The notes below the pieces were generated by a model. That model was not told where the DNA came from. It searched no databases and saw only the letters and a list, made by a program, of their open reading frames with translations. The position numbers were made by a program, and so were the translations under genes. A stretch of 64,000 bases of DNA from Eudromia elegans (taxonomy: Eukaryota > Chordata > Aves > Tinamiformes > Tinamidae), in contig PTEX01000167.1 in NCBI GenBank assembly GCA_003342815.1, forward strand, positions 611,018-675,017, read 5' to 3'. Of the stretch, positions 1-13,500 are shown piece by piece (the first letter of the stretch is position 1; every line of letters starts with the position of its first letter).

Positions 1-384
1 CTGTATAGTTTATGGATTTAATTTCTTTTTGGAAATAAGATAACTTCCAAAGAAATGACACAAATACAGAGCTTGTGCAGTCTCCTTCAGCAGTGATTTT
101 TCTGTGATTGATGTGCCATTAATACTTTAATTGGTAACAGGTGCAGCTGATTGTTGGTTCCTAAGCTGAAAAATCTGAAATTGAACATAAGGCTCTGATA
201 AATTAATAAACTCCTCTTCTCCAAACAGTTGTTGCTGTGAAGGAACTAACTTTCCATGAAGCGCTGCTCCATCAAGCACACTGAATACTTTATGTTAAAA
301 AGCAAAATGTTACTTAATGACAAATTAAAATTACACTAACAGGCAAGGCTAGAACATACTAATGACACCCCCTTAAGGAAAAGA
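1..384. other. AT-rich non-coding DNA
   Basis: I see no gene, recognisable repeat or RNA structure here. Composition is AT-rich, with stop codons in all frames, until CpG dinucleotides rise sharply near position 385. Confidence 0.6.
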
Positions 385-885
385 GATCGCTGGGAAGCGC
401 CGAGCGAGATATCTTGTGAAATGTGCTGTTGCTGCCTGCACATCGGGGCGGCTGTTTGGAGCCCGCATCGCGTCGCTAGCGACAGCAACGTCTGCGAGAT
501 GAAATTGCTGTAGACATACGGGGCAGGGCGGCGGGAGAGGAGGCTGGGGAAGGGCTGCTGCGTGTGAGGTTGGGCTCTGTCGCTGCTGCCGTCCCGGCAT
601 GGGAAGCACTGCCCGTGCAGTCTGCAACAGCAGCGAGCGTGGATCCTCGGGGTGCCGCGGGGGACGGGGGCCGCCAAGTGCATGGCCTGCATGCCCACGG
701 AGCGCCGGCCCCCGCNCCACGGGCACCCCAGCACGGCTCGGACAGAGGGACGGGGCTGCGATGGGCGCGCCGCTCGTGCCCTGTGAGCCGCGGGCTCGGC
801 CCTGCCGCGGCTGGCGGCAAAGCGCCTTCCCCGTCCGTGAAGAGCCGCTTCTCGGCGCCGAGGCACCCGTCGTGCCCGTGCTCAG
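385..885. other. CpG-rich patch, island-like
   Basis: About 500 bp with many CpG dinucleotides between AT-rich flanks. Several frames are open on both strands at once, which is what high GC produces, so I do not call any of them a gene. A perfect 12-bp palindrome, gtcgctagcgac, lies at 472-483. The patch could be an unannotated promoter island or a recombination-driven GC patch. No TATA box or other core promoter pattern stands out. Confidence 0.55.
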
Positions 886-3235
886 GACACAGGCTGCTCA
901 TCACTGCTGCTTTATCTGNTGCCGTATGTTCTATAAATCAGTGAAAATCTGTGGTGGAAATGGATCAGCTTAACAGCTCTTAATACCTCTGGGGTCCAGG
1001 CCGAGAAGGACTCCAGTGAAACCACTGGTGATTTGGCAGGTGATTTCAACTGGCAGCAAAACTGAATGACTTTTTGATACCTCGAGCTGTGTTGTGTGGT
1101 CTCTGCTTTCTACTGTGGCTATTTCAGACCTTTGTAAAATTGAACAAAAGCGTGTGCTTACCTTGGACTGCTGACAGAAGAAGAGAAGAGACAAGTGATC
1201 GGCACTGGTAGAAAACCCGAGCGTAAATACAGGGTGGCACCTTTCTAAGGGGTTTTCACAGGCCGTGTTGGAAACGTTGTGCTTACTAGCAGAGCACAGT
1301 AATGGAGGTACACTCCACAGATGGAGCTTCTAATCAGATTAGCAATAAGGCAGTTTGAAAAGTGCTTTGGAATAAAAGGCATTATATAAATGCAAGCCAT
1401 TATCACTATGGGGTATATATTTTTCTCCTGATGTTTGTGCATAATTCCCTCTAGAGTTAATGGGAGATGCATGCATTGAGGAGAGAATGTACCTGGCAAT
1501 GTTCTCTTTTCTGCTGAAATAACCAAGGAGACAGAATTTGTTAGAGGGCCAAATGGTAGATCAGCTGAATATGGTGCTCATCAAATACCAGTCAAACGGG
1601 TCTAATGGAAACTTTGCCGCTGTGCTTCAAAAGCTCTGCTCAGGAACTCACGAGTGCTAGTAGCTATGCTGTGACTCGACCAGTAGAGAGTGATATGAAA
1701 TGCAGTGTATGTCATGCCCATCTGTAATTCAGGGCTTCATTAACTATTGAGTGAATTTTTATAAAGCTCCCAGATAAATGCCTGGGAATACATGTTTTGT
1801 AGTCAACATTCTCTCCATAGGTGAAGTGCGCATTATCCCAGCCACCAATGTAGTATCCTTCCCGATTCCTCAGTCTTCCCCTCAGTATTTACACAGAACT
1901 CAGGGAAGGGAGATAACTGTCATCTTCCAGGTCTTTGACACATTTTGAATCTTTTTGCTTTGCTTAAATGATCTCAGCCTGTTCCTCAGCTAATGAGTAA
2001 CAGATATGACCTAACCCAAAGTATATTAAAAAAAAAAGCCAAAAAGCCCCAAAGCCAACACATATTCTTCAGGGGGAACTTGTGACATCTCTTCAGACAC
2101 CAGATATTCCCCTCATTTCCTTTTTTTTACATGACTGGAAGCAACTACATGCCCTCGCATTGTCCGTGTTTGAGCCCGTCTGCCCTCACACATCTGATGT
2201 TGTGCTGGGCTGTAGCTCAGAGCCGAGCTGCCAGCGCTGTGTGTGGCTGCTCGGCCCAGCGGCCGCCTCCTTGTCACGGGCCTCCTTGGAGCTGCAGTGC
2301 CCAGCGCAAGTGTGTGGCACAAAATCCTCTGTGAGTCAGCAGCTGTGGCCGTGACGAGGCCTGCNGTGCCCGCAGCAACGCCTCGGCGGGCCGCCGTAAC
2401 CTCAGAGCACACACACAGCTGCCATTTACTTATACACCACACTAATTCTAAGTAGAACGTATTATTTCTATAAAGCTTACTAGCAAAATGACCAAATTAG
2501 AGTGAAGCCAGAAAGGTATGTTGTCCAGAGTGCTGGGCACATTTAGTGGAAGGGGGGTAGGGAGCTGAGAAATAGAAGAGCTGTAAGGTATTATTGCAGG
2601 GTACAATGGCATTTGAAGCAGTGCACATTTATTTTTATTCATTAAGTGTTTTTCTGGCTAGCTCATTAGAGATCCCACTTCATCTACTATCCATTTTTGT
2701 CAATGTAAAACTTAAAAAGGAGCAATTTGTACTGGTCCACCGACATATGTTTACCATATACTGTGTATGATTGCAGCCACTCGCAAGGAGGTAAATGCGG
2801 AACACTGTTTCACTGGATATGGTAAATGTGGGAAAATATTTCACTGGCTATAACCATATGGATATGGATATATCAGTGAAGTCACACTAGACTAAATAAG
2901 GTACCTGAAAAAAAACCTGAATCAGGTCCATTGTTTACAGAATAACTTATTAGTATCTGTATGTTAAGGTTTTGTCAGGTGTTTCATTATAAATCCTCAT
3001 TCTGGAAAGTTTAAAACTCCAGGGTAGCATTGTTTTAAATTACAGGAGCATAGATTTTACATAACTATAATGCTATTTTTTTAATCCTATACCTCAAAAA
3101 TATCTTTATTCTTTCAAATGAAGTTTGGCATGCCAGCAACCCGTAATGAAAAACAATTGCTTTTTCTTTTTTCATATATAAATATATATCCTAACTCAGG
3201 ACCGTTATTTCGTTTTTAAACTGTTCACATGTGCT
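886..3235. other. Non-coding DNA
   Basis: This stretch is AT-rich apart from a moderately GC-rich part near 2,150-2,400. It holds a SINE tail (listed separately) but nothing gene-like. Near 2,800-2,870 short units around tttcactgg and gatatgg recur, a weak local duplication. Confidence 0.5.
1270..1397 (+). repeat. MIR-like SINE, 3' (L2-type) tail
   Basis: The segment at 1,353-1,395 reads aaaagtgctttgg, then aaaaggc, then attatataaatgcaag. This matches, from memory, the 3' tail of amniote tRNA-derived SINEs that share an L2 LINE tail (a gcgctttgagatcct block followed by ggcgctatataaatgc). The upstream part to about 1,270 is too diverged to align by eye, so the 5' limit is uncertain. The copy is old and inactive. 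Confidence 0.45.
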
Positions 3236-3550
3236 TGGCACGCGGAACAGGCAGCCTGGCCGCGGNAGGTTTCCTACGGGCGCGTGCCCGAGCCCGAGCG
3301 TGCGGCCCCGCGCGTGGCCCAGCAGCGGCGGCGCGGCCTGCGCGGGCCGGCGCGGCGCTCCCCGGCGCGGCGCCTGCGGGACGAGCTGCCCGTGCCCAGC
3401 ACGCAGCTGCCCGCCCTGCTGCCCGCCCCTGCTCGCCACCCGCCCCTGCTTGCCGCCCTGCACCGTGCCGCCTTCCCCGGAAGGCCGTGCGGGAAAGCGC
3501 TGCGGCCTGGCCCGGGGGCCGCCGTGCCCGCTAGTGCGGCCTGTGCTGTA
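3236..3550. other. CpG-rich patch
   Basis: About 315 bp of extreme GC and CpG density inside AT-rich DNA. All frames are nearly open because the patch is GC-saturated, and no conserved domain is visible in any of them. An 11-bp unit, catggctgcac, is duplicated in tandem at 3,552-3,573 on its edge. Candidate explanations are an unannotated promoter island or a local GC-biased gene-conversion footprint. Confidence 0.55.
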
Positions 3551-3573
3551 ACATGGCTGCACCATGGCTGCAC

Positions 3574-6500
3574 CCTTGAGTTAGCTGGGACGCAGGAAGT
3601 TCGAATCACTTCAGGGAGCTGACAAAAGCAAGTGCATTTTCTGAGTAACTGTTTGTTATGCAGTAATGGCTTAACTTCCAAAATAAAACTTTCAGACCCA
3701 AACTGAGCCCTGTTAGCAATACAGATTTTGTCTAACATACATAATGAAAACAGCAAATTAGGTCCCATGGCCATAAACCTCACAGAGGGAAAGCAAACAG
3801 AGCATGAATCAAAAGCTTTAGAAGGCAGTAAACTATTGGCAACATATAAATTAAGGCAAAAAAAATCCAAGTATCAAATAAGTTTGGCTGTTAAAATCTG
3901 TGTGCATTTAGAAGAAATAAGCTGAATTCAAAACAAAATGTTGTGTAAGACCCCTAATTTAAAATAAAAGCCCAGGTTTGGGGAAGCTGTGACAGAAACA
4001 CAACCATCAAAAGTTAGGTCAAATCTTGTTTTAGCTCTGTGCCTCTTTATGTCCTTNCCTGTGCCATTCGCCGGGGCAGCACAGCACGTGAAGCAGCGAC
4101 CGCTCCCGTGCTGCGCTCGGCCCTCTGCGATAGGGACACGTCTTGACTCTGGCGGGTTCATAAATTAGCCAATACTTTACTGAGCTGCAGGTTTTCATAC
4201 TACATTTTGTTGGAAAAAAAATCTGTTTTAAAGTCCCTTGTATACTGATTATTGACCCCGTTGTAGAGGCCTAAGTTTTAAACACACACATTGACTTAAT
4301 TAAGTTAAAACCTATTTAGGGAGTTTTAAAATACTTTTTATTGCATCATGGTCTATAAGAACCTCATCATATCCATATATGTTTAGTTTGTTAAGTATAT
4401 GTTTATGCATTTTTTAAGCAGCCATCGCATGACTCCATTACAATAAATGTGGTTATTCCACTGATAAATTTGGATTGCAGATTTTTTGATCTAATAGATC
4501 ACTAGAGCTGAATATTCACTGTAGTTAATATCCTTTTATTCCGTGAATTTAAACCACCATGAAGCTTAATGCAGTAAAGAATAACAAGTGATAAAATAAA
4601 ATAATAAAAATATGCAGCTATCACTGAGCTTTTGCTTTATCCTTGAGATGCTGAGTGCTTCCAAAGGGCAACTACCAGAAGCATCCAAGTCCACATAATA
4701 GACTGAGGTCCTGAGATTGCTTTTTGTTTATAGGTGTTCAAAACAAATGGCACAGCCAGTAGGTTACATTTTGGGTGCAGAAGAAAGAGGGAACAGCACC
4801 TTTTTAGCTTAAAAACAACCAAAAGGATTTTGATTTTGACAATTTGTAAAAAATATTTGCTCTTAGGCTGAAACCTTACATGCCAAGTTTCAGCTTGGAA
4901 CTCATTTTTATGACTGAATTATAAAGTCCCTGAAAACAGGGGATTTGAGCAAGAGTGCTGACACAGCCTTAGCTACGGTGGCAAGAAAGGAGAGCGAGGA
5001 GCACTGTAATGCATATAACTTGTTTTTCTCATTATTGCTTTAAAAGAAGAAGCTTGTTGCCTACCCTTAGGCACCAGACAATGTTTAAAGCGTGTTTCTC
5101 ATCATTCTGTCTCACTGCCAGGTGTGTGGAAAAGACCTCGTACAGCCCCTCTTGTGAAGTGCAGCTGGTATCTCACTACGGTAGAGGACACTGAATTGTT
5201 TCCATTTCTTAATGGGATTTTTTAATCCGGGACATACAAGCTCACACATTTAGAGGAAAAAAAAAGTAAGGCATACAACTAACATATGAGCCATTCTTTA
5301 AGTCTTATTTTAGGCTAAGATCGGCCTATAAATCTGGAGGAAGAAAAGTAATGATGAGGTGCTTGCATGGATTTAAACTATGATGCAAATTACTAGGAGA
5401 AGATGATGTGTAAGAATCTATATTGGTTTTGGCTGTATTTATATCCTGACTTTTTAAGGTGGCTTATTAACTGTTTTATAGTGAGAATAGCTTACAACAT
5501 CTGTGTTGCTGCAAGTGTGAGACATTCTGCATTCTTTTTTAAGGAAAATATCTGATAAGGAATATTTTTTCAAGCAATTAAAGTGAATAAAGTACAAGCT
5601 GTTCAAATATGAAAACACTTGATAACTTTTTCAAAACTTTGCCAAAAGTTAGTCAGTAAGGCAAACCAAAATCAGTGAATATTGAGACTATAGGACGGCT
5701 ACTTGCTTGCTGAACAGATCAATTAAATATCGTAGAATATCCTGAATCTTTCCGACACCTAATGTGGTTTTTGTGTTGGAACACTGTTACATAACTGGAG
5801 AAATCCCTGTGAGGGTACAGAGACCAATTTAGACAATGAGTTTTTTATAGCATCAGCAGCCACACTAAACTACAATTCAGAAAATTTGCCATGTTAAAGG
5901 GAAGGGAGGGAAAAGGTTCTTCCATCTTCAGTGCTGCTCAGGCTTGGGCTTTATTTCCACCTTAAAATCTTTACCTGGCCGTGATCTGTTGTTCCATTAC
6001 TGGAGGGCAAAAATGGGAGGAATTGTCTGGGCTAAATTGCAATTAGGCAGCCCTGAGAGAGGCTGGCACCAGTTAACTTGGGATATTGGAGTGAAAAGGC
6101 CCGTAATCAGCCTTCGGTCATGTAGAACAATGCATAAAATTAAATTGACATTAATGAATAATTGTGTAATGAAAATGGAAGAGGAGAGTTAATTGCATGT
6201 TACAGTGAGTGTAATGCCTAGATAACCTTGCATTTAATGCTATTCTTAGCCCTGCTGCCAAGACTTCTACAGAGCCTCTCTCTGCAGGAAGTCATTAAAG
6301 CTGTGAGTAGATAATGCAGGCTCAGTGAAACCTAAGTGGCAACAATATAACAAGAGTTTCTTTCAGACTTTAGTGTTTTCAGAAAAAAGGGCATGTTGAG
6401 GTAATTTGTACACATCGGAATGAAAACAGGAAACTCAGAGCAATCTATTTGTACTTTGTCCAGTTCTACAGAATTTTCAACTATTGTTGAAACCAAAGTC

Positions 6501-6900
6501 AATTCATATAATCAAAGACAAGACTAACCATCAGTGCCTGCAACACAGTACGTATCCAGCTGTCTACAGCTAAAACTTTGTTTTGTTAATCACCTAGTAC
6601 AGCAAAGGATACAAAGCACTTGACCTTAGACATAAGACGACAGTGGGAGACATCTTCAGCACTATCCTATTGACACAGCTGGTCCAGGCTGATAAATAAG
6701 ACTCCAGAAAAGTAGGATTAAAAGATTTGCTCCATTTTCTGTATCTTTGAAGATCATTAAAAATGTCTAGTTGTGTGTGTGTGTGTTAGGGGGAGAGGAG
6801 TTGAACAGTAATTTCCCCAAACTTTTAAACTGTTTTTCTCCATGAAACAAACTTCCTTCCCCATGTTTTTCNTTATAGGATTTTTTAATAAGATTTCACA
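3574..6900. other. AT-rich non-coding DNA with a (TG)n microsatellite
   Basis: I see no gene. A short CpG-dense segment lies at about 4,060-4,145. A (TG)n run covers 6,772-6,786. The rest is AT-rich with frequent stops in every frame. Confidence 0.5.
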
Positions 6901-6913
6901 GTAAGGCTTTTGT

Positions 6914-7117
6914 TTGTTAGTTTTTAACCTTTTGAACGTGCTGGGAGAGTTTACTCCAACAGAGATACTTGTTTTTGCCTTAGGGACATTGGTTGCCGTC
7001 ATGATGTTTATTGATTACAGTGGGATTGTCCTTCAAAGATATGACCCTGCTTATAGTGTAGACCTGCCAGTTGGGAAGTTGAAAGGACTGGAAGAAACCT
7101 TGTCTCATGAAATATAA
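6914..7117 (+). CDS. Unassigned short ORF with one hydrophobic segment
   Basis: The frame could be a last coding exon, but I do not recognise the product. A hydrophobic run of about 20 residues (around ILVFALGTLVAVMMF) could span a membrane. A polar tail rich in charged residues follows, then a TAA stop. The annotated start is a non-ATG or arbitrary codon, so the frame more likely enters from upstream. Two acceptor-like sites precede the tail: tttgtttgttag near 6,920, and a pyrimidine-rich tract ending gccttag near 6,983. At about 67 codons, chance openness is possible. I found no homologous motif and no partner exon on the plus strand. Confidence 0.15.
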   Translation: MLVFNLLNVLGEFTPTEILVFALGTLVAVMMFIDYSGIVLQRYDPAYSVDLPVGKLKGLEETLSHEI

Positions 7118-10100
7118 CCAAGCTCAAAACAAGCAAACAAAAATCCTGAAAAGAAAATACTTTCAGTGGATATCATTTTGCAGTTGCTAAACAAAATATA
7201 TTTACACTTCCGCTGTTAAAACCAAAATCCAGTTTTGCAAGGTCAATGATTTATCATTGCTGATGCTACATCTCCATTACGAATTTTTTTGTAAAGACAA
7301 GTGCAAGTACTTTTTTACGTGCTTTTTCTGTTTGGGAAAATGATGATGTTCTGAAGGCTGTTCTGTGCTTGTGAATACTTCACAGAGCCACAGCTTTGGC
7401 TGTGCGTGTTCTGAAGATAGCTTAGGTGTGACACCTAAGAAAGAAACATCCTGGTTCATACTGAGTCTTGATAAGACCACTAATTCATCAATTAAAGGAA
7501 ATATGTGAATGTTTGGGTTCAATCTCCATAGATCTGCTACTGAACTGCAGTTGTCCACTAAAACCGCAGCCAAAGAAAGCAGGTAGCAGAACTGCCTTTG
7601 ATGACATGAAAGAAAAAATCCTGCTGCCTCCATTCCTGCAGCTCTTGTGTCCTGCGCTCTTGGGAGATGGCNGAGAGCTCACCCTGCTACCAAGGGCTGC
7701 AGAGCCACCTCTCCGGGAGGGATCCTGGCTCCATGGAAGTGAACGTGAGATGTGCAGCAGCACTGGTGACAGTGACTGCAGGGAAGAATGTCATGGTCTG
7801 TGGCTACATCCGAACTGTTGCCATAGTGTCTTATGAAAACCTGAGCTTACCAGTGGAGCTGTCATCTTTACTCCACGAGTCAGTCAGTTACGGAGGTTTC
7901 TCAGAAGCCTGTGGCTGAGAGGTAGGACAAACAACACAGGCTGTTGTAGACTGTTAATAAATATCAAGTGATGGCAGAGACAACAGCACATTTACAGCTG
8001 AAATATTTTTCTTCCTCTGTGNAACCAATCTGTGGGCCTCCATGTAGCAAGGCAGCATAGATGACAAGTTTGGTTTCAGCAGGAGTTTAGGTAGGAGCAC
8101 AGGATAGTGAGAACATGCGGAGTTAAAAGCAATAATTTATTACTAGAGTTTAAGAGAAACTTGTTGGTTCTGCCCTTGGGCTTTTCACAGGTCCCTCTGG
8201 TGTGTCCTGTGCTGACCACCATCAGAGAGGGCTTGGGCCCCCTTGGAGATCCACTATTCCTACGTTCTGCTTTAATGAGCAAGCTCCTTTCCACGATGCA
8301 GTTCAGAACACAAGTCTGGTCTCACATAGTGTGGCAGTCAGGTTAAGAAAATGTGGGTCCCTGAGGCTGGCTGCTCAACCTGTGACATACTTTCTCACCC
8401 ATTTTTATTGCAGCAATTTAATTTCCACCATCTTGGTGGAGGTGGAGTAGGCCTTCAGCAGGCCTTTTTTTCATGTCCTGCTTACCTAGCCAATATATTT
8501 GATAGATCTTCTCCATTCCACAATTGCAAGCCTCCGTTGCTCATTTCTTATTTTTGTGTGGTTACAATTAAATTTCCAGCAGACTGAANCATGGTGCTAG
8601 AAAGGCCCTTTAGAAGCCACCCTTGGAGTGTTTCCTGCTAAGCTGTTGTACGTGAGAGCGGAGGTGTGTGCCTGCCCAGCCAGTGCTCAGGGAGGACACA
8701 GAGGCCTCTGCCCTGTCCTCCCCCACCCCACACATGGCCGTGGGCGCTGGGACATCCCTGCCCAGACTGCAGCAATTATGGACCCAGCAGAGCTCAATCC
8801 TGTCATTCTGCAGGCAGCAATCAACTGCAAGCTGTCCCTGGCCCTCTATTACTACTTAGATCATGAATTCACTCTTCTTTCCATTGCCACATATATTTCA
8901 CCTGCTGCTTAGTGTGGTGTGCTACATAAATGGCCTTTTGTTAATTGCTCTGAAACATTTTTCCAACATATGTCCCAAGCCCTATTCTTCATTCAGCTTT
9001 CCCATGGAATGAACACCATAGGAGAACTATATTAATTTCCTTCCTTAAGCTACCTGACATGTGTTTTAAGCTGTTCAAACAACTGAGCGCAGAATTGTCG
9101 CATCAAATTCTTTGGGAATGGAGGAAGGTAGGGAAACAGCTAGAACTGCAGCTTTCCACCATTCTTGCCCTTCCATAGTAACTGCTGTAAAGAAAATGGA
9201 ACANTGAAGTCACTTTTAATTCATTACCCACTTTATCTCTTCAGGGGAGCATTAATTTTTTAGTTTCATTTCTGAATTTCTCTGTCCCAGATTCAGGGAT
9301 TTTGTGTACTTCAGTAAGGTGGAGCTCCTTGCCTTAAAAAATGGGGACCTGAGTCCCTTTGTGTTAGTGTTTATTTTGTGCTAGTACCAGGATATTAAAC
9401 TCTATGGATTTTGTTAATCCAGATTTACTTGTGTGTGAGAATTGACTCTGACCCAGAACGTGCCTCATGCAGTACGTTTTAAAGAATGGCAATGCGTTTT
9501 CATGAATTTTAGTTGAATTTGTAATGAATGTTGTAGCTACAAAGGCAATATGTGGTTCCTCTACTAAAGCTCTTCATTACATCGAGCAGATTTCAGTGGA
9601 ATTACTGAACTGAACAAAATTCATCAGGAATTTAACATTTGGAAATTTTCTAGGTGGCATAAATCAGTATATTTAGCAGATGTCTTCAGCATATTGTTGT
9701 CTTNGTGTTTTGTATTTGTATGATAGAATTGATGTGACCATTGACAGATGTAGGATTTTGCTGACTTCTTTGCAATTAGGAGTCTGATGCTTGTTCTGTA
9801 ATTCACACATTATTCTAACCAGATGATTTCCCCATTTTCTCTTGTGGTGCTTAAGGACTGTGGACATTATCAAAGGTCAAAACAAATGAAAACAACAGTC
9901 GAGTGCAATTCGGGGAGTTGTATTATAATAGGTTCTAAATAGGGGGTGGGTGGGAAGTGATAATGCCCCAAGACATTGGCAGAAGTTTTTCTTTGACACA
10001 CATTTCTATCAGGAGTGGAAGCTTTGCTGAGAAAGGCTGGCTTGTTCACTTGTTGGTTAATTGCAATGAAGAAAATGAGGAGAAATTTACTTCCTGGTAT

Positions 10101-10485
10101 AACTCTATTTGACAAGCACGTAGAGAGGATAAGGACCACTTGATGGTAGTCTGTATATCCCTAACATTGGGGAAAGAACTTTGAGGAGATGCTCTGCAAG
10201 ACCAGGAGGATAAAATGCAGTGAGATCCAAGTCAGGGAAATTCAAGCTCATGAGAAGGTGCAGATTTTTAACAGTCAAGATAACTGACCATTGCAACAGT
10301 TTAACAACAGTTGTAGTAGGTTCTCTATCCCTAAAGCATTCATTGACTGCAGGTATTTTTCCAAGAGTTGTTCATTCTGGTAGAGGACGTCTCGAGATGA
10401 CCAAGTCTCTTACTCACACTGCTGCGTATTTGGAAGACAAACAGCTAGGCAAGAAATGGCTGATTAAGAAGGGCCCTCTTACCAG
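7118..10485. other. Non-coding DNA
   Basis: Several open frames of 60-120 codons occur between 7,280 and 8,910, often overlapping on both strands. They show no domain, repeated motif or consistent splice structure. A 9-bp-arm inverted repeat (cttaggtgt / acacctaag) lies at 7,421-7,439. No dispersed repeat is recognisable. Confidence 0.45.
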
Positions 10486-10562
10486 AGAATCAAAGAGTCA
10501 TTATGGTTGGAAGAGACCTTCAAGATCATCAAGTCCAACCATATTCCAATTCTGGCAGTGAT
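10486..10562 (-). repeat. CR1 LINE, 3'-end fragment
   Basis: The plus strand reads agaatcaaagagtcattatg followed by gttggaagagaccttcaag and tcatcaagtccaacc. This is the reverse complement of the conserved CR1 3' untranslated end, in which 'ggttggaagggaccttaaagatcat' precedes the 8-bp tail. The copy is therefore inverted relative to the window and only about 75 bp long. Such severe 5' truncation is usual for CR1. It has no coding content. Confidence 0.8.
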
Positions 10563-13500
10563 TCCACTGGAAAATGTGCAGGTTCCTCATGACAGAAGCC
10601 TTATATATTCTTATAAGAAATATTTGCTTTTTTAGTCATACTGTACCTAAACATTGCCAGTAATTTCTGTTACTCATTCTCCACCCTGGTGGGATATAAG
10701 CTTTTCTATTTTTCATAGATATATATTTGGTAAAAAATGTAATCAAGAAAAGAAATAACTTTTGTCTGTATTTTTCAATTTGTCATAGATTTTACACAAA
10801 TGTGTTTCCCCAGAACCGACTAATCATTCAAATAAGTTTTCTAATCTTACTCATTTTTAATAGCTCTTTTATTCATTGTATCAAAAAAATGGGAGGATGA
10901 TTAGATAATCATTTTCTCTTGAAACTTGGCAGGTTTCTAAATTATTTTAAAAGGTACTGACTCAAGATACACATTGGTATGACTGCAGGGCTAAAGTTCA
11001 ATCTTTATTATTTGAACTTGCTAAACCAAGTTCAGTGGGATGAATGAATTAAGTCTATAACTAGAACCAAAAGAACGACCAACTTTTAGAGCTAAATGAT
11101 CGGTCTCTTATAACCTAAGTGCTGAGGTCAAGATTCTTGATAGACTAATGAATGGCAGAAGTAAATAAAAGAGGTCATATAGCTGAACAGTTGGTCAGGT
11201 TAAGGAAATGCCAGCCTTCTTATCAGGATAATGATTTTTAGCTAGTGAAAGTTGTTAAAAAATCATTTTAATCATGCTCAGAATGACACCTCCATTTATG
11301 CTTTTAACAGCTTCTGAATACTTTTTATGTCCTGTACACAATATTTAAATTACCTCACTATAAAAATATTAAACATAACCTGTCATAGGAGTAATCTCTT
11401 CTGAGACAAAATGCTTTTTCACTTTGCCTTGTTAAAGCAAAACTTTGGCACACTTTCTCATTGCTTATCAGAGTGAGGAATACGTTATACACTGAACAAG
11501 GTTGGTTATCTTCTAAGCTGTGCGTGCAAGGCAATATAATCTTTATTTAATAATGGGAAAAGTTGACTTTTTCTGCAGCTATGTGCAAACTTGCATCAGT
11601 GATGTAACAGATTTTATAGTATTGTTGCAGGTTTCTAGAGATCATTATTTTCTCCTGAATCTGTAGCAATTAACTAGGATACCAGGGCAGTGGTAATTTA
11701 ATAATTCTTATTAAAAAAAAAAAAAAAAAAAAAAAAAGGCGATGGGAGTAGTAATGTTGCATTTTGATAAAATGCTTGTGACTGGATTGAGTGCATACTG
11801 GCCCTCTCAGATTAGACTGCTGGAGTTGATGTCCTTCTCTTTATTTGCCTCCTCTACCTGTTGAGTTCACCTGCAAGATTCCTTGCATACCTGAGCACAG
11901 TAAGAATGTTTGAATCACAGTGTTTATAGAGTGGGACACTGAAGAAATTGCTCTTAGATTTTCCTTTTCTGTGATGAAATGCTGATAAGACGCTACTGAA
12001 TCAGCATCATCCTCTCTCTGCTCCTCATTGCTATAGGGAATCTTTTACCAAATCCCTGGGCAGCTGAAAAATTCTTTCCCATGGCTTAGATCAAAAGAAA
12101 TAAGCCTGGCTGGGGTGTGTTTTTTGGGACTAAGAAAGACGATCAAATTTGTGCAAATTACTACTGAAAACACCAACAGAGACAGAATTTTCAACATTTT
12201 TCTGGTCAGTGATTCAGAAGCACGAAAGCAGTTGCCGTGGAGGAGGAGTCTCTGAATTGTGCTCGTAGGGAGCTCTACAGTGGCTCACACTTTGCCAAGG
12301 ACTCCAGTTTCCCGCTACCTCTGAACATTATCATCCATACTTGGAAAAAGCCCAACTCCTATTTTCTTTTGCCATGTTCTCATTTTTTTCTGATTTCTCT
12401 TTTATCAAAACAAGTTTCTCAAAAGTATTGAAGTGGTTAAAAAGACAAAGAAATGCAAAATCACTGAAATTAAGTGCTTAAATCCCACTGATTGAAGTGG
12501 AAGTCAGAATCCCAGGTTCCTTACATTCTTTAGAAAATCCCATCCAGCACAACATAACACAGCTGAAAGTTTGGCCTTCGGGGCCCATGTTTTCTGCAGA
12601 CCCAGAAAGAGACGTTTATTTGAGCTACAACACTTTGCCTCTAAACAAATTTAATGACTCCTACTTTGTAACACCATAACATCAATATCCCCACACCATC
12701 ACCCTCACTCCGTTTCTCCTCTGCAAAGACCATTAGTGAATTACTTTAGCCAGTGCCCCAGGAGCAACAAATCTCAGATCTCCCGGAGCAGAAGTGCATT
12801 TCAGAGTTACGAAGGCCTGACAGAGAAGGCCTTATGGAGAGGGACGTGGCCTTTCAGCACATCTTCATCTAAGCAGGAGTGTTTGGTGTGAAGCTTTCTG
12901 CAAACGAGTCAATACATGAACTTGAAGAACAGGGTCTGTCATAGCCAGTACCTAGAAAGATTTAGAGTTTTGTCACTTAAGACCGCTAATTTAAATTTAA
13001 TAGCATATATTCTTTTATTCTTCCTACTGGTGAAATTGGAGAAATGAAATAAATCAAACTATTTCATTTAATCTAAACATCTTAGTATTAGTGATTTCTT
13101 CTAAAATGAATCAAAAAGAAGTCTGAAAGGCCATCCCCTGATTTTTCAGCCTGTTCATATCTCTTTTTATAAAGTTTTATAAAGTTTTACTCTGAAGGGA
13201 GTTAAACAATTAACAGTTTACAAAAAGATTGTTTTTATTTTCTGCTATTTTACTTCTTGTGCATTGCCTCTTTAGCTGACAGTTGGCAGAATAACATAAG
13301 GGTAGAGAGTATAATGAGAAAAGGAGCTGCTGATTCAACTAGGTGGGAATAGCTAGGATTGCCCCATAAAACACATAATACTTTGTAATACTATCTCATT
13401 TAAAGACTAGTGTATCAATTTAAAGCTATAGCACACTGTTATACTACTACAGGAAAGAAAAAAAATTTCATTTATAGATACTAAGGACCAAAATTCTGGA

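Noticed and set aside
3590-3612. tRNA-like B-box (agttcgaatc)
   Set aside because: No A-box, acceptor stem or cloverleaf can be drawn around it.
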